Positions 14,281 through 18,990 of a DNA stretch of 18,990 nt are shown one piece after another (position 1 is the first letter of the stretch; each line of letters begins with the position of its first letter). The notes beneath the pieces were generated by a model. The model did not search any database and was not told where the DNA came from. It saw only the letters and a program-made list of their open reading frames with translations. The DNA is from Patescibacteria group bacterium. GTDB lineage: Bacteria; Patescibacteriota; Minisyncoccia; Phycocordibacterales; PALSA-1337. The stretch spans positions 1 to 18,990 of the forward strand of contig JAUPUH010000039.1 in NCBI GenBank assembly GCA_030917665.1. The letters run 5' to 3'. The translations under genes and the position numbers were made by a program.

Positions 14281-15810
14281 ATGTCATTAAAATTAGTAGC
14301 GGTATTCCTGAGCATAGCGGGAGTTGCCGGTGTCGCAATCGGCTACTACCTGCGTCTCATCATCTCTCTCGGTAAAAAGGGATCGATGGAGCTCGAAATA
14401 AAGGAGATGCTTCTCACCGCAAAAGAGGAAGCAAAAAAGATTACCGCCGAGGCTGATTCAAAATCAAAGAAATTCCTTGAAGAGGCTCGGGTAGAAATCA
14501 AAGAAAAAGAAGAGAAAATCCGCCAAGCTGAAGCTCGCCTTATAAAGAAAGAGGATGCAGTAGACAAACGCCAGGCTGATATAGATAAGGAAGTTGAAGT
14601 TATCAAAGAAAAGGTTTCTGAAATAAAGGCGATTCGAGAGAAGGCCGAGAAGCTTGAGCAAGACAAGGCCAAGGAACTTGAGAAAGTTTCTGGAATGACG
14701 GCTGAGGACGCGCGCAACATACTCATCAAGACAGTTGAAAAGAATTCGGAGCAGGATATGCTTGTTCGCATTCAGAAGCTTGAGCAAAACGGCGAGGAAG
14801 TGCTCGAGAAAAAAGCAAAAGAAATCCTTTCAACCTCTATCCAGCGTTTGGCAAACTCAGTAGCATCAGACGTAATGTCGACATCAGTTACGATCCCGAA
14901 TGATGAGATCAAAGGAAAAATCATTGGAAAGGAGGGGCGAAACATCAAGGCATTCGAAAGAATGACAGGTGTAGAAGTCATCGTTGATGATACTCCCGGA
15001 ACCATTGTCATCTCTTCATTCGACCCAGTACGACGACATGTCGCACGGGTAGCTCTTGAAGAACTCATCAAAGACGGACGAATCCAGCCAGCAAAGATTG
15101 AGAAAGTTGTCGAACAAGCTCACGCAAGTATCAATCAAACCATCAAGGAAAAAGGTGAGCATGCAGCATATGAATGTGGGGTCATTGGTCTTGATCCTCG
15201 AATCCTCCTTATATTAGGACGATTACACTTCCGAACGAGCTACGGTCAGAACGTGCTTCAGCACTCTATTGAGATGTCCCACATTGCAGGCATGATTGCA
15301 TCTGAAATAGATGCAAACGTCGCAGTTGCAAAGGCGGGTGCCCTTCTCCACGATATCGGTAAGGCTCTCGACCATGAGGTTGTAGGCACTCACGTCGAAA
15401 TCGGACGAAGAATACTCCAGAAGTTCGGTGCAAGCGAAGATATAGTGAAGGCAATGCAGGCTCATCATGAGGAATACCCTTATGAAACAATAGAGTCTCG
15501 TATTGTTCAGACGGCAGATGCTATATCTGGAGCTCGCCCTGGTGCACGACATGACAGTATCGAGAACTACCTTAAGAGACTTGGAGACCTCGAAGCTATC
15601 TCAAACTCATTCCCAGGCGTCGAGAAGTCATATGCCCTTCAGGCAGGACGTGAAATACGAATATTCGTAACACCAGAGAAAGTCACAGATCTCGAAGCAA
15701 AGAACATGGCACGAGAAATAGCGCTTAAAATAGAAAAGGATCTCAAATACCCAGGAGAAATCAAAGTTACTATCATCAGAGAGACACGAGTCATTGATTT
15801 CGCAAGATAA
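14281..15810 (+). CDS. rny: Ribonuclease Y
   Basis: A membrane-anchored endoribonuclease that starts bulk mRNA decay. An N-terminal membrane helix (about 4-27) is followed by a long coiled coil rich in Lys, Glu and Ala (about 35-185). The KH domain holds IIGKEGRNIKAFE (214-226). The HD domain has His328 in QHSIEMSHIAGM, the metal-binding pair His357-Asp358 in LLHDIGKALDHE and AHHEEYP near 394-400. The C-terminus (FARE-type end, here VTIIRETRVIDFAR) is typical. The length of 509 residues is close to the usual 520. The gene is followed by a strong terminator. Its start is preceded by an unusual GGAGG plus hairpin arrangement. Confidence 0.97.
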   Translation: MSLKLVAVFLSIAGVAGVAIGYYLRLIISLGKKGSMELEIKEMLLTAKEEAKKITAEADSKSKKFLEEARVEIKEKEEKIRQAEARLIKKEDAVDKRQADIDKEVEVIKEKVSEIKAIREKAEKLEQDKAKELEKVSGMTAEDARNILIKTVEKNSEQDMLVRIQKLEQNGEEVLEKKAKEILSTSIQRLANSVASDVMSTSVTIPNDEIKGKIIGKEGRNIKAFERMTGVEVIVDDTPGTIVISSFDPVRRHVARVALEELIKDGRIQPAKIEKVVEQAHASINQTIKEKGEHAAYECGVIGLDPRILLILGRLHFRTSYGQNVLQHSIEMSHIAGMIASEIDANVAVAKAGALLHDIGKALDHEVVGTHVEIGRRILQKFGASEDIVKAMQAHHEEYPYETIESRIVQTADAISGARPGARHDSIENYLKRLGDLEAISNSFPGVEKSYALQAGREIRIFVTPEKVTDLEAKNMAREIALKIEKDLKYPGEIKVTIIRETRVIDFAR

Positions 15811-15828
15811 TCAAAAGTTACATCAAAC

Positions 15829-15857
15829 AAAAAAGCCCCACAAATCGGGGCTTTTTT
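15829..15857. terminator. Bidirectional terminator between rny and the SWIB gene
   Basis: An 11-bp stem, AAAAAAGCCCC (15829-15839) with GGGGCTTTTTT (15847-15857), 7-nt loop. The A and T runs at its edges give a U tract in both directions, so it suits the convergent rny and SWIB genes. Confidence 0.93.
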
Positions 15858-15876
15858 GCTACTTAGACATTTAAGT

Positions 15877-16134
15877 CTATTTTGAAAGATGCTTTGAGAG
15901 GAAACCTGCCATTTTCATCATGTGAACTGTTGGCTGGTTATCAAAAATCTTCTTGAGAGCTTCGTCGTTATTGATGATTCTCTTATCCTTCGCATCCTGA
16001 AGGTTATTTCCCTTAATGTATACCCAGAGTGCCTTAACTACCTCTGATCGAGCCATAGGACCCTTTCCTACTACTGCTTCAAGGTCTGCACTGAGCTTCA
16101 TTGGTTGCATAAATGCTGAATTCTCTTTTGCCAT
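15877..16134 (-). CDS. SWIB/MDM2-domain protein
   Basis: The 85-residue protein is almost entirely one SWIB domain: SAFMQPMKLSADLEAVVG (6-23), RSEVVKALWVYIKGNNLQD (29-47), KRIINNDEALKKIFD (51-65) and a terminal helix (MMKMAGFLSKHLSK). SWIB domains are best known from eukaryotic SWI/SNF chromatin remodelling complexes and also occur as small stand-alone proteins in Chlamydia and some other bacteria, where a DNA- or topoisomerase-linked role has been proposed. The exact function here is unknown. It stands divergent to an HU-family gene across a 205-nt region, which suits a nucleoid-related role (inference). A possible -10 is TATATT (16172-16167). Confidence 0.88.
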   Translation of the reverse strand: MAKENSAFMQPMKLSADLEAVVGKGPMARSEVVKALWVYIKGNNLQDAKDKRIINNDEALKKIFDNQPTVHMMKMAGFLSKHLSK

Positions 16135-16339
16135 GATATTTTGAATTATGTTACTTCGACTTTAATAATATAGACATAATGCTACCATTTACGACGAATT
16201 AGCACCACTGGCAATGTCTACTTTGCTAAAACAACGATTATGTTGCTTAATTTAGGCCCTATTGCTTAAAGAATGGCTTATTATATAATTATCACGTGGT
16301 TAGAAACAATTATCAGAAAAATAATTAATAGAAATAATT
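16135..16339. promoter_or_regulatory. Divergent regulatory region of the SWIB and HU genes
   Basis: A 205-nt AT-rich gap. The HU promoter reads TTGCTT (16262-16267), 16-nt spacer, TATAAT (16284-16289), start near 16296 and a leader of about 44 nt. The octamer TTGCTTAA occurs twice, at 16243-16250 and 16262-16269, 19 nt apart and so on one face of the helix; the second copy overlaps the -35 box. This looks like a regulator or self-binding site. The leftward promoter is less certain. Confidence 0.5.
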
Positions 16340-16612
16340 ATGAACAAAGCAGGAATTGTAGACGCAGTACATGCGATCCTCGGAGGAACAAAGGTTCAGG
16401 CAGAACAAGCAGTTGAGACAGTGATGAACTCTATCGTCAACTCTCTCAAGAAGGGAGACGAAGTTTCAATTGCAGGCCTTGGAATCTTCTCAGTAAAGCA
16501 GCGAGCAGCACGAGAAGCTCGAAATCCGCGAACTGGAGAAGCTATCAAGGTTCCAGCTATGAAGGTTCCTAAGTTCCGAGCCGCTAAGGCTTTGAAGGAC
16601 GCTGTAAAATAG
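16340..16612 (+). CDS. hup: HU-family DNA-binding protein
   Basis: A 90-residue HU/IHF-family nucleoid protein that works as a dimer to bend and pack DNA. The N-terminal helices (MNKAGIVDAVHAILGGTKVQAEQAVETVMNSIVNSLKKG) lead into the dimer core EVSIAGLGIFSVKQRAAREARNPRTGE. The arm has RNPRTGEAIKVPAMKVPKFRAAK, including the conserved Pro of NPRTG that intercalates in DNA and the terminal FRAAKALKDAVK. It is more likely HU than IHF, since it stands alone and has the general HU pattern. All five arginines are CGA, as expected if CGA is the preferred codon of strongly expressed genes here. Two hairpins follow the gene. Confidence 0.95.
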   Translation: MNKAGIVDAVHAILGGTKVQAEQAVETVMNSIVNSLKKGDEVSIAGLGIFSVKQRAAREARNPRTGEAIKVPAMKVPKFRAAKALKDAVK

Positions 16613-16622
16613 CAGTCCCTAT

Positions 16623-16648
16623 AATAAGAACTCGCTCGAGATCTTATT
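16623..16648 (+). repeat. Near-perfect palindrome after the HU gene
   Basis: AATAAGA (16623-16629) pairs with TCTTATT (16642-16648), with an A/A mismatch and inner CTC/GAG pairing around a small loop. It lies 10 nt after the HU stop and directly before the terminator, so the HU mRNA would end in two adjacent hairpins. Possibly a 3' stabiliser. Confidence 0.6.
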
Positions 16649-16657
16649 GAACAAAAT

Positions 16658-16682
16658 ACCGCCTTAGGGTGGTTTTTGTTTT
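16658..16682 (+). terminator. Factor-independent terminator of the HU gene
   Basis: ACCGCC (16658-16663), TTAG loop, GGTGGT (16668-16673), then TTTTGTTTT. The flanking AAAA extends the pairing. Confidence 0.8.
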
Positions 16683-16697
16683 GCCAGGCCAAAGTAA

Positions 16698-16706
16698 TGC
16701 TATAAT
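16698..16706 (+). promoter_or_regulatory. Extended -10 promoter of the five-helix membrane protein gene (leaderless)
   Basis: TGCTATAAT (-10 at 16701-16706) ends 7 nt before the ATG at 16714, so transcription should begin at or next to the start codon. This rules out the upstream GTG at 16669, which lies inside the HU terminator. Confidence 0.65.
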
Positions 16707-16713
16707 TCCTGCA

Positions 16714-17124
16714 ATGGAATTCTTTTTGAAACCCGACAATCTTATTGTTACAATAAGTAGCCTCTCTTATCTCCTCTCGGGCATTCTCATTTTCAGGGCC
16801 AATCCATTTATCAGTCTTGGGCTAATACTAATGACATGCATTGCATTCCTACACCATTCTTTTCCTGATAGTTTCTATATAAGGATTCTCGATTGGATTT
16901 CTGCACTAGTACTCATTACAGTACTTTTTAATCTTGCGCACACAACACAACAAACCGGAGTCTTTTTAGCAGTAGGGGTGCTCATACTCTTCCTGGTATG
17001 GCTCACGTCCTTTATTGCTTTTAGAAATGAATATTTCCTGATTTACAATATTTCGCACGCTGCTTGGCACATTCTTTCGGCGATCTTTATTTTTCTACTT
17101 ACAACGAAATTCTTTACGCCTTAA
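16714..17124 (+). CDS. Five-helix membrane protein, possibly a reduced CREST-superfamily (HlyIII/PAQR/ceramidase-like) protein
   Basis: 136 residues with about five membrane helices (10-27, 31-50, 58-76, 82-101, 113-132). Three motifs recall the CREST superfamily of membrane metal hydrolases. These are FLHHSFPD at 45-52 (compare YHSFP of HlyIII), Asp60 in ILDWISA (compare the LDH of HlyIII) and a C-terminal HxxxH (His115 and His119 in SHAAWHIL). These would supply the three His and one Asp of the metal site. The Ser four residues before the first His is Ala44 here, and the length is well short of seven helices. So either it is a shortened, perhaps inactive member, or the likeness is chance. 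The stop shares a TTAA tetranucleotide with the stop of the convergent Bax inhibitor-like gene. Confidence 0.6.
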   Translation: MEFFLKPDNLIVTISSLSYLLSGILIFRANPFISLGLILMTCIAFLHHSFPDSFYIRILDWISALVLITVLFNLAHTTQQTGVFLAVGVLILFLVWLTSFIAFRNEYFLIYNISHAAWHILSAIFIFLLTTKFFTP

Positions 17125-17843
17125 CTCCTTCTTTTCCCAAAAATCCTTAGCAAACTTAGAAATAGATTTATAAAATCGAGATAGAGGGTAAGAGCACCCA
17201 TAATTGCTTCTTTCTTGTCGTCCTCTGTCCCCTCGTTGCCGATAATATTCATCATCTTTATTTTCTGCGTATCCCAAGCTGTGAGTCCGACAAATATTAC
17301 AACCGAGAGATTTGCGATAATAAAGAAAGCCGTATCGTTCATGAAGAAAAGATTGACCAGTGAAGCGATGACGATTCCGATCAAGGCCATAAAACAAAGG
17401 TTACCGACTGAGGTAAGATCTTTCTTTGTAACGAATCCATAGATGCTGATGCAAGCAAACATACCGGCGCTTATAAGGAAAACTATGGCAATTGAGCTGA
17501 ATTCGTAGACAAGAAATATAACTGAGAATGTCAGGCCATTCAAAAGCGAATAAAGGAGAAATACAACTTGAGCAGTTAGGGCTGAAAATTTCTTAACCGC
17601 AACCGAAAGATATGCCACAGCTAGAAGCTGAGCAATAAGTAAACCAATGAAGACAAATTTATTTCCAATAATAAGGGCAAGGAGACTTGATGATGAAACA
17701 ACAACAGCTGAAGTTAGAGCCGTAACGCCAAGACCGGCCGCCATCCAAAGATAGACCTTATGAATAAAACCAAGCATTTCCTTTTTGACAGCTTCTGCAT
17801 TCAATATCTGGGCTGTTGATGCCGTGTTATTTATTTCATCCAT
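17121..17843 (-). CDS. Bax inhibitor-1 / YccA family membrane protein
   Basis: A 240-residue integral membrane protein of the TMBIM/BI-1 family, with seven hydrophobic segments between residues 30 and 235. Family marks are AAGLGVTALTSAVV (35-48), YGFVTKKDLTSVGN (135-148), VGLTAWDTQKI (185-195) and ALTLYLDFINLFLSLLRIFG (217-236). Asp191 and Asp223 match the pair that forms the pH-sensitive latch of the calcium-leak channel YetJ in Bacillus, so a calcium leak role is possible (inference from family). It starts 14 nt after the 3' end of tRNA-Gly and may be transcribed with it. It ends tail-to-tail with the CREST-like gene with a 4-nt overlap and no hairpin between them. Confidence 0.92.
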   Translation of the reverse strand: MDEINNTASTAQILNAEAVKKEMLGFIHKVYLWMAAGLGVTALTSAVVVSSSSLLALIIGNKFVFIGLLIAQLLAVAYLSVAVKKFSALTAQVVFLLYSLLNGLTFSVIFLVYEFSSIAIVFLISAGMFACISIYGFVTKKDLTSVGNLCFMALIGIVIASLVNLFFMNDTAFFIIANLSVVIFVGLTAWDTQKIKMMNIIGNEGTEDDKKEAIMGALTLYLDFINLFLSLLRIFGKRRS

Positions 17844-17857
17844 TTTATTATTTTCTG

Positions 17858-17928
17858 TGCGGGACGGGAGAATCGAACTCCCACCAAAAGTTTGGAAAAC
17901 TTCTATTCTACCATTAAACTAGTCCCGC
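17858..17928 (-). tRNA. tRNA-Gly (anticodon TCC)
   Basis: A 71-nt cloverleaf: acceptor GCGGGAC/GTCCCGC with discriminator A, D arm GTTT-AATGGTA-GAAT, anticodon stem GAAGT/ACTTT around loop TTTCCAA (anticodon TCC), short variable loop TGGT, and T arm GGGAG-TTCGATT-CTCCC. CCA is not encoded (the next bases are CAG), so it must be added afterwards. It reads GGA and GGG codons. A possible promoter is TGGTAGTAT (-10 TAGTAT at 17959-17954). Confidence 0.96.
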
Positions 17929-17968
17929 AATTCCCTTCCTGAGCACGAAACCTATACTACCAGAAATC

Positions 17969-18418
17969 CTAATTTTTGCCACTATCCTGCACTGTTGCAA
18001 CATGGTCATGTTCAACAGTATCCTTTATCTCATCAACTTCTTTTTTTATTTCGCTAAGTGCCGCCTTGATCTCGCCAAGTGTCGCCTCTTCTTCCTTTAC
18101 CTCCTTTTCTGTTTTCTCATAGATCTTCTTCTGCTGTTTCAGCCCGGAAATGAGGATTGTATCTCCAATAAAGTATGACACGAAAAGGCCAGTTGAAAGC
18201 AAAATTACAACAACAATAATCATATTCACTGGTTCATAAAATAGAAAGCCGATAACACCTCCCTTTGCCTGAAGCATGTCTGCAGTATTCCAAACAGCTC
18301 TCCAGAACAGAACGATTGCTACTCCACCAATGAATGTATAGATAATAGGAAACTTACTTAATCTTCCGCGTGTACGATCCTCCAATTTATCAAAATAATT
18401 TATAGTTTTCTTGAACAT
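17969..18418 (-). CDS. Two-helix membrane protein with C-terminal coiled coil, function unknown
   Basis: From the ATG at 18418 the protein has 149 residues. It begins with a basic amphipathic part (MFKKTINYFDKLEDRTRGRL), then has membrane helices at about residues 24-40 (IIYTFIGGVAIVLFWRA) and 63-86 (VNMIIVVVILLSTGLFVSYFIG). A long charged coiled coil (about 95-135) ends the protein, with the tail facing the cytoplasm by the positive-inside rule. A longer frame opens at 18448, overlapping the oxidoreductase gene by 17 nt. However, an extended -10 TGATATACT (18434-18426) ends 7 nt before the ATG at 18418, so the shorter, leaderless form is preferred. I do not recognise a named family. A near-perfect palindrome lies in its last codons. 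Confidence 0.7.
   Translation of the reverse strand: MFKKTINYFDKLEDRTRGRLSKFPIIYTFIGGVAIVLFWRAVWNTADMLQAKGGVIGFLFYEPVNMIIVVVILLSTGLFVSYFIGDTILISGLKQQKKIYEKTEKEVKEEEATLGEIKAALSEIKKEVDEIKDTVEHDHVATVQDSGKN
17991..18019. repeat. Near-perfect palindrome in the 3' end of the two-helix protein gene
   Basis: ACTGTTG (17991-17997) and AACATG (17999-18004) mirror CATGTT (18007-18012) and CAACAGT (18013-18019) with one bulged C and a GT centre: 13 bp in all. It lies within the codons for the last residues (HDHVATVQ). No U tract follows on either strand, so it is not an ordinary terminator. Confidence 0.7.
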
Positions 18419-18425
18419 GGGTTTC

Positions 18426-18434
18426 AGTATATCA
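18426..18434 (-). promoter_or_regulatory. Extended -10 promoter inside the end of the oxidoreductase gene
   Basis: TGATATACT on the minus strand; its TGA is at the same time the stop codon of the upstream oxidoreductase gene. It ends 7 nt before the ATG at 18418, predicting a leaderless message. Confidence 0.55.
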
Positions 18435-18989
18435 TTCCTTAGGGTCAAAAATCGATAGCCTTACATTTTGCCCTGCAATAATCTTTGAGATTCTTTTGCC
18501 GCCATAAATGGACGGTAAAATACCAATACCATTGCAGCCAAGATTATAAAGCAAAACCTTATTTTTTGGTTCGCTTCCTATCACGCGTACTCGGTTTGGT
18601 GTATATCCCATAAGACCGTGCCAGGTGAATTCATAATTTATTTTTTTATCTGTGTCTTTGTTGTGTGTGCGTCGAATGAATGCATCGATGTCTTGATGCA
18701 TCTTCTCAGGATAATCGTAATCATAGATATACTCTTGCCTATCCTCGATAGCAATCTCTGGCCCACCCACACAGACAAGATTATGTTTCTCGTCTCCGTC
18801 TCCATGTGGACGGCGGGTTAAGTAAAAATACGGATCGTCTTGGGATGGGTCGCTGTCATCGATAAAGTAAGCAAGTGCTGTTGGCGGCTTCACTGTGTTC
18901 TCAAGATATCCTGACATGTACCCAACCCTTCCCATAACTGTATGATGAAATTTTTTGTCAATTGCAAGTCCTCCATCATTAAATATTTC
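18432..18989 (-). CDS. FAD-dependent oxidoreductase (DAO family), C-terminal part; N-terminus beyond window
   Basis: The frame is open from the right edge, so the internal ATG at 18935 is not taken as the start; about 186 codons are present. The C-terminal motif TWHGLMGYTPNRVRVIG, followed by LLYNLGCNGIGILPSIYGGKRI, is typical of D-amino-acid-oxidase-type flavoproteins, where the Gly-rich part near the end closes the FAD site (NLGCNGIG resembles the GHNGxG type). Upstream, FHHTVMGRVGYMSGYLENTV and ALAYFIDD belong to the substrate domain. The missing N-terminus should hold the GxGxxG dinucleotide-binding motif. The substrate cannot be told; amino acids or amines are usual in the family. It ends in TGA, which is part of the promoter of the following gene. 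Confidence 0.8.
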   Translation of the reverse strand, partial: EIFNDGGLAIDKKFHHTVMGRVGYMSGYLENTVKPPTALAYFIDDSDPSQDDPYFYLTRRPHGDGDEKHNLVCVGGPEIAIEDRQEYIYDYDYPEKMHQDIDAFIRRTHNKDTDKKINYEFTWHGLMGYTPNRVRVIGSEPKNKVLLYNLGCNGIGILPSIYGGKRISKIIAGQNVRLSIFDPKE

Positions 18990-18990
18990 A

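Noticed and set aside
14346..14771. 141-codon Ser/Phe-rich open frame on the minus strand inside rny
   Set aside because: Antisense shadow of the rny coiled-coil region, without motifs or a promoter.
16669..16713. GTG start for the five-helix membrane protein
   Set aside because: The codon sits in the HU terminator and upstream of the predicted transcript start.
1..18990. Alternative genetic code with TGA read as Gly, as in some CPR groups
   Set aside because: At least three genes end in TGA at the expected place and no conserved gene has an in-frame TGA.
1..18990. Insertion sequence, transposase, phage gene or attachment site that could explain transfer of the PEP-CTERM gene
   Set aside because: No such gene, terminal inverted repeat or target duplication was seen, and the tRNA-Gly shows no duplicated 3' end nearby.

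Overview
The window reads as a chromosomal piece of a Patescibacteria (CPR) genome, most likely of the Parcubacteria branch. The grounds are the pilus cluster with a very large multi-domain minor pilin, tryptophan-rich secreted repeat proteins, a trigger factor without its isomerase domain, a short NusA, near-absence of Shine-Dalgarno sequences and a low-to-moderate GC content. Three genes end in TGA and no conserved gene has an internal TGA, so the standard bacterial code applies. The lineage call is inference: there is no rRNA here.

Left part (1-6836, minus strand): a type IV pilus / type II secretion-like operon in the order pilB (assembly ATPase), pilC (platform protein), then three minor prepilins resembling GspI/PilV (596 aa), GspJ/PilW (212 aa) and GspK/PilX (cut by the window edge). 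The genes overlap or nearly touch, and the operon starts from an extended -10 promoter at about 6850. It should build the pilus motor and a pilus tip complex. No major pilin, PilT, PilM/N/O or prepilin peptidase is visible.

Middle-left (7008-8896): two exported proteins facing each other across a shared terminator. One is a PEP-CTERM protein (signal peptide plus C-terminal PEP sorting signal), which is unexpected in a CPR genome and has codon choices unlike the housekeeping genes. The other is a secreted protein with four GWAWS..IGWISF-type repeats and a cysteine-rich tail.

Middle (9035-12700, plus strand): nusA with a possible attenuator in its leader, a secreted highly charged helical protein, a small one-helix membrane protein, and tig.

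Middle-right (12770-16612): rsmE (minus), clpP and rny (plus), a SWIB-domain protein (minus) and an HU-family nucleoid protein (plus). Together they cover ribosome maturation, proteolysis, mRNA decay and DNA packaging.

Right (16714-18990): a short five-helix membrane protein resembling the CREST (HlyIII/PAQR/ceramidase) superfamily, a Bax inhibitor-1 family protein, tRNA-Gly(TCC), a two-helix membrane protein with a coiled coil, and the C-terminal end of an FAD-dependent oxidoreductase of the DAO type.

Regulatory style: several -10 boxes (TATAAT/TATACT, often preceded by TGn) lie only 6-16 nt before the start codon, so transcripts should be leaderless or nearly so. This corrects several start codons. 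Factor-independent terminators are strong and several are shared by convergent genes.
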